From assembly GCA_024643825.1 (NCBI GenBank), contig JAHEME010000108.1, forward strand, positions 1 to 8,026: a DNA stretch of 8,026 nt, written 5' to 3'. This stretch comes from Chloroflexota bacterium (GTDB lineage: Bacteria; Chloroflexota; Anaerolineae; Aggregatilineales; UBA3940). This document shows positions 1 to 5,588 of the stretch, piece after piece (the first letter of the stretch is position 1; every line of letters begins with the position of its first letter). Under the pieces are notes generated by a model. The model had not been told where the DNA came from and did no database searches. It worked only from the letters and a program-made list of their open reading frames with translations. The position numbers and the translations under genes are program-made.

Positions 1-1
1 G

Positions 2-127
2 CAATATATCGGCCAGATGGGGATGTCCGGCAACGCCACAGGCGTTCACCTACACTTTGAGATTCGGTTGGATGACCTTCCACAAAACCCATTCGAGGCG
101 ACCGCCGTCGAACGAACTGCCCCGTAA
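2..127 (+). CDS. M23/LytM-family metallopeptidase, C-terminal fragment
   Basis: This is the last 41 codons of a gene that begins left of the window; it ends in TAA at 125-127. The translation contains SGNATGVHLHFEIR, which is the end of the M23 (LytM/lysostaphin) zinc-peptidase fold. The HLH motif at fragment residues 16-18 supplies the catalytic and zinc-binding histidines in this family, and the preceding S-G-N-A-T-G-V turn is also typical. Members cut peptide cross-links in peptidoglycan or act as non-catalytic envelope regulators, and work outside the cytoplasm. About 19 residues follow the core motif, so this is probably the natural C-terminus. The gene runs towards the cyclase gene, with only 23 bases between the two stops and no clear terminator hairpin there. 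The family call is firm from the motif. The first zinc ligands and the N-terminal architecture lie outside the window, so activity cannot be judged. Confidence 0.85.
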   Translation, partial: QYIGQMGMSGNATGVHLHFEIRLDDLPQNPFEATAVERTAP

Positions 128-150
128 AGCGGACTACCTCGCCCTGCTGC

Positions 151-1884
151 TTACACTTCCAAAAGTTCATAAACGCTTGTGAGTTGAGTTCTCCCCCTGA
201 CCTGAATCGGCTCCAATTCCTTGACGGAAACGTGATCCCTGACAGCTTGATAGGTAGCCTCGCTGAGAAGGATCTGCATCGGCATAGCCGCTTCCTGTAA
301 ACGTTTAGCAAGGTTTACCGCATCGCCCATCGCTGTATAATCCAACCTCTCCGTACTGCCGATGTTACCAACCACCGCGTCACCCGTGTGGATGCCCACG
401 CCGAATCTGAGATGATCTGACTCTGGCTGGTTGCTATGGTGGTTCTGAATCTCCGAGAGAATGCCCCAGGCAGATCGCACAGCACGCAAGGCGTGGTCTT
501 CCTGCGGACGTAGTGGTGTGTTGTACAGCGCCATGACTGCATCACCAAGAAACTTATCAATAACCCCCTGCTGCCCGTGAATGGCATCGGAGGCGATGGT
601 CATGTACGCATTGACAATCTCGACGAGCTTCTCCGGCCCAAGCTGCTCGCTAAATGTGGTAAATCCTCGAATATCGGCAAACAGAATCGAAATCACTTTG
701 CGAGTTCCGCCAAGTTTTAGTTCCTCCGGGCTGCGGATTTCATCGACAACCTCTGAGGGCAAGTAGCGACGAACTCCAGCCATCTGCGCCTCACGTCGCT
801 TAATTTCAGTGAGATCATCGAGAACAATGGCAACGCCCTGCGTATTTTCGTACGCATCTTTCAATGGGCTGATGTTCATACTTAGATTAACGCTGCCGCG
901 CCGAGCAAGGCTGGTATCAAACTCAGCCGCCGTCAGGTGTTGATCAGCCTCTAAGACCTGTGACACCATCGAATCAAAGCGGGAGCCAAGTAGCGGAAGG
1001 ACTGCCCGCAAATCGGAACCAACGATGTGATCATGCGTCTCCAGATCAAGGATCTGTAGCGCGCGGCGGTTGATCAACGTAACCTGTTCTCTGTCATCTG
1101 TGGTGATCACACCGGAGGCCATCGACGCAAACACATTGTCTTGCAGATTTTTCATTTCGCTGATCGCCTCCAGAGAGGCGGTCACGCGGGAAAAGAGGCG
1201 AGCATTGTCAATGGCAACTGCAGCTTGATTGGCAAAGGCGAGGAGAAGATCACGAGTAGCTTCGGTGAATAATCCGGCGTGAATCTTGTTATCGGTGTAG
1301 ATCACCCCTGTGACTTCCCCCTTGAGCGTCAAGGGCACACACAAAATTGAACGCAGGTTGTAACTCACGATACTCATTGCATCGGAAAAGCGAGAATCTT
1401 CCTGTGCGTTGGTTGTTACGATAGCTTCCCCACTGGCAGCTACACGATCCACGATACTGCGGCTGATCTCAAACCCTTCACTAGCGATTGTTTCGCGATC
1501 TACGTTACGCCCAATGCGTAAATCCATATCGCCAGTATCATCGTCTCTCAGAATCAGGTAGCCGCGCTCCGCGCCCGTTAGATCAATGATGGTATCCATC
1601 ACTTCGTTGAGCACCTGCGTCAGATCAAGGGAGGAGTTGATCAGGGCGGCAACATGTGCCAGGGCGCGATACTGGTCACGTTCATGCTCCAACGGCTCGA
1701 TTTGACTCTCGACTCGATCTACCTGATCGGCAATTTCCTGCAAGGCAGTCGTGGTTCCCGGCGGAAGACGAAACCCGCTCTCCTTAAGCACCTCTTTCTG
1801 CTCTTGAAGGACTTTGCGCAGATCGAGCGCAAGGGCCACGACGTGGTCAAGCTGGTCCATTAGACTGACCGGATTCTCACTCAT
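151..1884 (-). CDS. GAF-PAS-class III (IIIb-type) adenylyl cyclase
   Basis: This 577-residue cytoplasmic signalling enzyme is predicted to make cAMP from ATP. A coiled-coil-rich N-terminus (about 1-75) leads into a GAF domain (about 85-230, with the usual LCVPL and GVIYTDN segments). A PAS domain follows (about 247-360, ending in the DLTEIKRRE exit helix), then the cyclase catalytic domain (about 395-577). The metal-binding aspartates are D404 (FADIRGFT) and D448 (FLGDAV), spaced 44 residues apart as in characterised cyclases. K444 is the adenine-selecting lysine, and N524 and R528 match the transition-state pair. The second purine-selecting position is T517 (DYTAMGD), not aspartate, which marks class IIIb. 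No membrane segment is seen, so the inputs are probably small molecules or redox state bound by GAF/PAS. The ATG is preceded by GGGAG eight bases upstream (1897-1893), which supports this start. The gene is last in the minus-strand run, 86 bases after the hydrolase, and probably has its own promoter. cGMP production is unlikely given K444, but only an assay would prove the product. Confidence 0.9.
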   Translation of the reverse strand: MSENPVSLMDQLDHVVALALDLRKVLQEQKEVLKESGFRLPPGTTTALQEIADQVDRVESQIEPLEHERDQYRALAHVAALINSSLDLTQVLNEVMDTIIDLTGAERGYLILRDDDTGDMDLRIGRNVDRETIASEGFEISRSIVDRVAASGEAIVTTNAQEDSRFSDAMSIVSYNLRSILCVPLTLKGEVTGVIYTDNKIHAGLFTEATRDLLLAFANQAAVAIDNARLFSRVTASLEAISEMKNLQDNVFASMASGVITTDDREQVTLINRRALQILDLETHDHIVGSDLRAVLPLLGSRFDSMVSQVLEADQHLTAAEFDTSLARRGSVNLSMNISPLKDAYENTQGVAIVLDDLTEIKRREAQMAGVRRYLPSEVVDEIRSPEELKLGGTRKVISILFADIRGFTTFSEQLGPEKLVEIVNAYMTIASDAIHGQQGVIDKFLGDAVMALYNTPLRPQEDHALRAVRSAWGILSEIQNHHSNQPESDHLRFGVGIHTGDAVVGNIGSTERLDYTAMGDAVNLAKRLQEAAMPMQILLSEATYQAVRDHVSVKELEPIQVRGRTQLTSVYELLEV

Positions 1885-1925
1885 GGTTGATGCTCCCGAT
1901 GAATAGAAGACCAGAACATCGCCCC

Positions 1926-1931
1926 ATTATA
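1926..1931 (-). promoter_or_regulatory. Candidate -10 element (TATAAT) upstream of the cyclase gene
   Basis: The 86-base spacer between the hydrolase stop and the cyclase start contains a perfect TATAAT on the minus strand. Transcription would begin near 1918-1920 and leave a leader of about 35 bases carrying the GGGAG ribosome site. The -35 region is weak: the best hexamer is TGTGCA at 1953-1948 (16-base spacing, 3 of 6 matches), and there is no TGn extension. A perfect hexamer at a sensible distance from a gene start is suggestive only. Confidence 0.4.
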
Positions 1932-1970
1932 TGTTGCAGGCAGGAATTGCACAGCGCATCGCATCGCGTC

Positions 1971-3122
1971 CTATTTTTCCCATCCTCGTGCCCAGTTCTG
2001 AATCTCGATATAAATAGGCTTGGGTACGAAATCTGGCGAAACCAGGGTGAAGTAGTCTGGGAAACTATGGGTAGGTGCGGGGTACCGAAAGTTCCAGACA
2101 CACAGAGACGTAAGCCAGGGCCAATGATCTTCTGCGTAACGAAATGCATTCAGTGTGTACTCGATGCGCTGTGCAGGCCGGACCGCCTTCGTCCAGCGGG
2201 GGTGATCATTCCACCCTGACTCTGTGATAAACACAGGCTTGGCAGCATCACCGTTCTCTACCATGATCTGGCGCAGAAGCTCCACCCTCCGAAAATCAAG
2301 CACGGCAGGATCAGGAGGCTCCTCTGGGGGGAACTTGAATCCATACGTATGCACTGCCAGGGCATCGAAATAATCCTTTACGCCCCATTCATATAATGAA
2401 CGGAGATAATCCAGTTCGTTTGTCCCATACTGGCTGCCAACAGGTTCGAGGGTTGGAGCTAATGCGCCAGCAAGCACAATGACATCGGGGTTGGCCTTGT
2501 GCGCTTCGCTATAAGCAAATTGAAGCACACTCACATACCACTGCGGCGGGGCGTTCTGATATCCCCATTCATATGCAAGATTGGGTTCATTCCATACAAT
2601 GATATGCTGGATATCATCTTTGTAGTGCCCGGCGAAAGCCCCAACAAACTGACCAAAATCATAGAAACGGTCCGGGCCAAGATGGGTGAGCGAGGTCGCA
2701 TGGTCGATCTCTGGATCGTTGGGTTGTGCCCATTCAGGAACCATGCCCAAGCGAGCAATGACAGTCAGGCCCTGCGCCCGTGCGTGGCGCACGATCATAT
2801 CGCTGTGCCCCCAGTTATAGACTCCTTGTTGTGGTTCAATGTAGGGCCAGGGGAAAAACTCAACGATGGTTGTCGCGCCCATCTCGCGAACCATTTGCAT
2901 CGTGCGCTGAATCTTCCATTCTTCTACTTCATCGGTAAGGCGGGTATGCACACAGGTGACAGAATGCTGGGTTTGTATCGACTGCGAGGGACCAAGGATC
3001 ACATACGGGCGACGATGGGCCGTTGTGTAAAACAACGCCACCACGATCAGAGCACGAACAACCCAAGGCATGACTGTACCCAGGTGGATCGCTCGCACCC
3101 TCTTGACTATTGATGTCAACAT
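1971..3122 (-). CDS. Membrane-anchored clan GH-A glycoside hydrolase (cellulase-fold / GH39-like)
   Basis: This 383-residue protein has a basic N-terminus (K7, R8, R10) and one hydrophobic segment at about 18-33, so it is likely a signal anchor with the enzyme facing outward. The rest looks like a (beta/alpha)8 barrel of clan GH-A. VWNEPN at 176-181 places the acid/base glutamate at E179, ITESGW at 299-304 places the nucleophile at E301, and HTY at 258-260 is the usual substrate-site histidine/tyrosine stretch. Such enzymes hydrolyse beta-linked polysaccharides. GH39 proteins of the PslG type, anchored in the inner membrane and acting on an exported polysaccharide, are a plausible analogue, but family and substrate are not determined. 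The start is uncertain. The reading frame stays open upstream into the 89-residue gene, where it encodes improbable low-complexity protein. The ATG at 3122 follows that gene's stop by 28 bases but lacks a Shine-Dalgarno site. An ATG at 3071 would leave only MPWVVRALIVVALF as the membrane segment. Translation may depend on re-initiation. Confidence 0.83.
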   Translation of the reverse strand: MLTSIVKRVRAIHLGTVMPWVVRALIVVALFYTTAHRRPYVILGPSQSIQTQHSVTCVHTRLTDEVEEWKIQRTMQMVREMGATTIVEFFPWPYIEPQQGVYNWGHSDMIVRHARAQGLTVIARLGMVPEWAQPNDPEIDHATSLTHLGPDRFYDFGQFVGAFAGHYKDDIQHIIVWNEPNLAYEWGYQNAPPQWYVSVLQFAYSEAHKANPDVIVLAGALAPTLEPVGSQYGTNELDYLRSLYEWGVKDYFDALAVHTYGFKFPPEEPPDPAVLDFRRVELLRQIMVENGDAAKPVFITESGWNDHPRWTKAVRPAQRIEYTLNAFRYAEDHWPWLTSLCVWNFRYPAPTHSFPDYFTLVSPDFVPKPIYIEIQNWARGWEK

Positions 3123-3150
3123 GGAGTTCAGGAAAAAATGCCGCGCCTGG

Positions 3151-3420
3151 TTACCTGGCGCGCTGTGTGCCCCATTCCGCAATGGTGCGCATGATTGAGA
3201 GCAATGACATCCCAACGCGGACCGCTTCACGAGGGGCAGGGGCTTCTGGTGGGCCACCAAGCTCAGATTCATCTGCTGAGCGAATGTAGAAAATCGCAGA
3301 AAGTACACCGATGACTGCCCCCAGCAGTCCACCAATAATCAAGACACGCTGCTGCCAGTCACTGGAGAAGTCAATCTCACGGGCCTCAGGTTTGTCTATG
3401 TTCTGATTCATGTCAGTCAT
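3151..3420 (-). CDS. Small single-pass membrane protein of unknown function
   Basis: I do not recognise a family for this 89-residue protein. It has an acidic, polar N-terminus (1-24), one clear transmembrane helix at about 26-47 (VLIIGGLLGAVIGVLSAIFY), a Pro/Ala/Glu-rich linker (about 48-66) and a short amphipathic C-terminal helix (about 68-86). The start codon overlaps the stop of the upstream membrane-protein gene as TAATG, and AAGGA (3431-3427) lies six bases ahead of the ATG. The start is therefore well supported and translation is probably coupled. A second in-frame ATG three codons later (MTDM) is possible. The glycine-rich helix could favour helix packing, perhaps with the 158-residue partner; this is inference from adjacency. 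The anchored hydrolase begins 28 bases after the stop, so the three probably form one unit. Confidence 0.75.
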   Translation of the reverse strand: MTDMNQNIDKPEAREIDFSSDWQQRVLIIGGLLGAVIGVLSAIFYIRSADESELGGPPEAPAPREAVRVGMSLLSIMRTIAEWGTQRAR

Positions 3421-3896
3421 TACCCTTCCTTCGATATTCCACTCTGATTTTCATCAGAACGACCATTACCATTCATCGCCTGTTGCTGAACAAAGTTCGC
3501 GATTCCGTTAAGCGCCGCGGCGATCCCAATAAAGAAGCCAGCAACACGATCCATCCCGAATGACACATAGAAATAGACCCGCTGCATCACGTACTGCGCT
3601 TCGTTGGAATAGGGTGGGATGGCTTTCGTGAGCCGCACAATGCCATAAATTAACCCAGCAAACACCCCGAAGATCACCAGACCAATCAATAACCAGGGAA
3701 GGATAGTCAGAATCAGGGCATAGTCCGCCACAATGGATGTACGCGCAGAGCCGCCCACGACAAACAGGGCAGTGATCAAGCCAATGACCAGCGCAGCCAC
3801 GAAGATCACGGGGAAGACAATTTGCCAGAACGATTCACGGCGATGCCGCCGCGTTGACTCCAAAGGTCGCCGGGGTGGTGGGGAAGGCAGGTTCAT
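3420..3896 (-). CDS. Small membrane protein with two helices, unknown function
   Basis: This 158-residue protein has a proline- and arginine-rich N-terminus (1-22), transmembrane helices at about 24-48 and 60-88, and a moderately hydrophobic or amphipathic stretch at about 108-138 that may lie on or re-enter the membrane. The C-terminal tail is polar (NGNGRSDENQ). The basic N-terminus suggests that end stays in the cytoplasm. I see no enzymatic motif. The ATG at 3896 has only a weak ribosome site (GAGAAA), which falls within a small inverted repeat that also reaches the first base of the start codon. The gene follows the biotin carboxylase by 97 bases and overlaps the next small membrane gene by one base (TAATG). 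That overlap, conserved reading-frame quality and helix pattern support a real gene, but the function is unknown. It could be a scaffold or partner for the downstream anchored hydrolase. Confidence 0.75.
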   Translation of the reverse strand: MNLPSPPPRRPLESTRRHRRESFWQIVFPVIFVAALVIGLITALFVVGGSARTSIVADYALILTILPWLLIGLVIFGVFAGLIYGIVRLTKAIPPYSNEAQYVMQRVYFYVSFGMDRVAGFFIGIAAALNGIANFVQQQAMNGNGRSDENQSGISKEG

Positions 3897-3908
3897 GAGA
3901 TTTTCTCA
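3896..3908. repeat. Inverted repeat over a start region (TGAGA-TTT-TCTCA)
   Basis: A 5-base perfect inverted repeat with a 3-base centre includes the first base of the start codon of the 158-residue membrane protein and its only ribosome-site-like bases. In RNA it could form a small hairpin that lowers translation initiation. A repeat this short can arise by chance. Confidence 0.35.
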
Positions 3909-3918
3909 GGTATGGCAG

Positions 3919-3934
3919 AATCCATACGTGGATT
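3919..3934. repeat. Inverted repeat (AATCCA-TACG-TGGATT)
   Basis: Six-base perfect arms with a 4-base centre sit in the middle of the spacer after the biotin carboxylase gene. There is no following T-run on either strand, so it does not look like an intrinsic terminator. It could be an operator or a weak RNA hairpin. A TACAAT hexamer (minus strand, 3937-3932) overlaps its edge, but no good -35 accompanies it. Confidence 0.4.
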
Positions 3935-3969
3935 GTAACGCACAACTGGTCAGAGAGCATAGGATCTTC

Positions 3970-3982
3970 GCATTTGAAATGC
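3970..3982. repeat. 13-base palindrome (GCATTTGAAATGC)
   Basis: Perfect six-base half-sites around a single central base lie 12 bases past the biotin carboxylase stop. With a one-base centre it is better suited to binding a dimeric protein than to forming an RNA hairpin, and no T-run follows. No regulator is assigned. Confidence 0.4.
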
Positions 3983-3993
3983 CTAAACAGAGG

Positions 3994-5535
3994 CTAGAAT
4001 CTGCGCATTCTCTCCCAGCGACCAACCCATTTCCAATTGCTTATGTCACGCGGGTCGCGGCGAACGATCTGGGATGCCTTTCGGCGAACATCATGCGCTG
4101 CAAGTGTTGCTAGAATAGAAGCGATCTCCGGTCGGCGGTCGGAGTCGTCTTCACCACTCATGGAGAATCGTTCTTCTACGAACGATGTATCAAACTGCCC
4201 GGCCAGGAAGCGTGTACTATCCAGAAGAGTCTGATGAAACGGGATTGAGGTATAAACCCCCATGATGCGATACTCGGAAAGTGCGCGGCGCATACGGAGC
4301 AGAGCTTCTGGACGAGTTTCACCCCAGCAAATCAACTTGGCAATCATGGGATCGTAATAGGGCGTGATGGCATCACCAGTCGTCAAACCGGAATCGACGC
4401 GCACCCCTGGCCCATTGGGAGAGCGCATTGCGGTGATCGTCCCCGTAGAGGGCAGGAAGTTGTTATACGGGTCTTCCGCATTGATACGGCACTCAATGGC
4501 GTGCCCTGTGATCTGAATCTCATCCTGGGTTCGGCTCAACTTACGCCCGCGTGAAACACGAATCTGCTCTTTCACCAGATCCATCCCGGTGACCATCTCG
4601 GTTACGGGGTGCTCCACCTGAAGCCGGGTGTTCATCTCAAGAAAGTAGAAATTGCCATCTTTGTCCACCAGAAACTCAATCGTTCCGGCATTGACATAGT
4701 TCACCGCTTGCGCTGCTTTTACAGCAACTTCGCCCATGCGTTCACGGAGGTTTAGCTCAGGCTCCCCGGCGACAAATGGAGAAGGCGCTTCTTCAAGCAA
4801 TTTCTGATGGCGACGTTGGATCGAGCATTCACGCTCACCGAGGTAAATCGTGTTTCCGTGCATATCAGCCAGCACCTGAATTTCGATATGCCGGGCATTC
4901 TCAATCAAACGCTCCAGATAGACTGTCCCCTCGCCGAAGGCCGCTTCCGCCTCTCGCTGAGCACTCTTGAGCGCGTTCATCAACTGGTCAATGTGATCAA
5001 CGCGTCGCATCCCCTTGCCACCACCGCCAGCCGTCGCCTTGATCAGCAGCGGAAAGCCTACGTCCTCTGCTGCTTCCAGAAAATAGGCTTCATCGCCTCT
5101 CATATCAAGGTCCATGCCCGGTACAACAGGGACACCAGCCGCCTTCACCGTATTGCGTGCCGTGATCTTATCGCCCATCGTATCAATGGAGTCTGGCATC
5201 GGCCCAATGAATGCGATGTTTTCATCAATGCAAGCCTGAGCAAACTCGGCGCGTTCGGAGAGAAATCCATAGCCTGGATGAATCGCATCTGCCCCGGATC
5301 GCTTGGCTACATCGAGAATCTTATCCATCCGAAGATAGCTTTCCCGCGCGGCGGCAGGCCCAATCGGGTATGCCTCTGTCGCATAGCGCACAAACATGGC
5401 ATTACGGTCAGCCTCGGAATATACCGCCACCGTGTGCAAACCAAGCTCCCGGCAAGCGCGAATGACACGAACGGCAATCTCGCCCCGATTTGCGATCAGT
5501 ACCTTGCGGAAGCCTGTGGGTGTTGAAACGGTCAT
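3994..5535 (-). CDS. accC: Biotin carboxylase subunit of an acyl-CoA carboxylase
   Basis: This 513-residue ATP-grasp enzyme carboxylates the biotin of a carrier protein using ATP and bicarbonate. It has the N-terminal biotin-carboxylase domain (KVLIANRGEIAVRVIRA, 11-27), the ATP-grasp domain (about 121-330) with the glycine-rich lid ATAGGGGKGMR (167-177), and the C-terminal carboxylase domain (about 341-450). Expected active-site residues are present: K123, K166, H216, K245, E287, E300, R304, Q306, V307, E308 (MNTRLQVEHP) and R350 (ECRINAEDP). The family core ends near residue 455, followed by a tail of nearly 60 residues containing SNWKWVGRW. This tail resembles the linker that in longer alpha subunits leads to the carrier domain, but there is no carrier domain and no EAMKM biotinylation motif. 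The ATG has AAGGGA six bases upstream (5547-5542). It lies 53 bases after the carboxyltransferase gene and surely works with it in the cytoplasm. The acyl-CoA used (acetyl or propionyl) cannot be told from this subunit. Confidence 0.95.
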   Translation of the reverse strand: MTVSTPTGFRKVLIANRGEIAVRVIRACRELGLHTVAVYSEADRNAMFVRYATEAYPIGPAAARESYLRMDKILDVAKRSGADAIHPGYGFLSERAEFAQACIDENIAFIGPMPDSIDTMGDKITARNTVKAAGVPVVPGMDLDMRGDEAYFLEAAEDVGFPLLIKATAGGGGKGMRRVDHIDQLMNALKSAQREAEAAFGEGTVYLERLIENARHIEIQVLADMHGNTIYLGERECSIQRRHQKLLEEAPSPFVAGEPELNLRERMGEVAVKAAQAVNYVNAGTIEFLVDKDGNFYFLEMNTRLQVEHPVTEMVTGMDLVKEQIRVSRGRKLSRTQDEIQITGHAIECRINAEDPYNNFLPSTGTITAMRSPNGPGVRVDSGLTTGDAITPYYDPMIAKLICWGETRPEALLRMRRALSEYRIMGVYTSIPFHQTLLDSTRFLAGQFDTSFVEERFSMSGEDDSDRRPEIASILATLAAHDVRRKASQIVRRDPRDISNWKWVGRWERMRRF

Positions 5536-5588
5536 ATCACGTCCCTTGATGGAATTCTTCGGAAGATGTGCTTGTCTGATGCGTCACC

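Noticed and set aside
128..150. Shared terminator between the convergent M23 peptidase and cyclase genes
   Set aside because: The 23-base gap contains no stem-loop with a T-run on either strand.
2499..3113. A 204-codon plus-strand open frame opposite the glycoside hydrolase
   Set aside because: The minus-strand frame carries clear GH-A motifs (WNEPN, ITESGW); the plus-strand translation shows nothing recognisable.
3123..3335. N-terminal extension of the hydrolase by 71 codons from a TTG at 3335
   Set aside because: It overlaps most of the well-supported 89-residue membrane-protein gene, and its translation is rich in Cys, His, Ser and Arg without a signal sequence. The anchor segment follows the internal ATG at 3122.
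3919..3982. Intrinsic terminator after accC
   Set aside because: The inverted repeats have short, A/T-rich stems and no downstream T-run on either strand.
4807..5526. A 239-codon plus-strand open frame opposite the biotin carboxylase
   Set aside because: It lies fully antisense to a strongly conserved gene, its translation shows no recognisable domain, and it has no ribosome site support. It is best explained by codon bias of the real gene.
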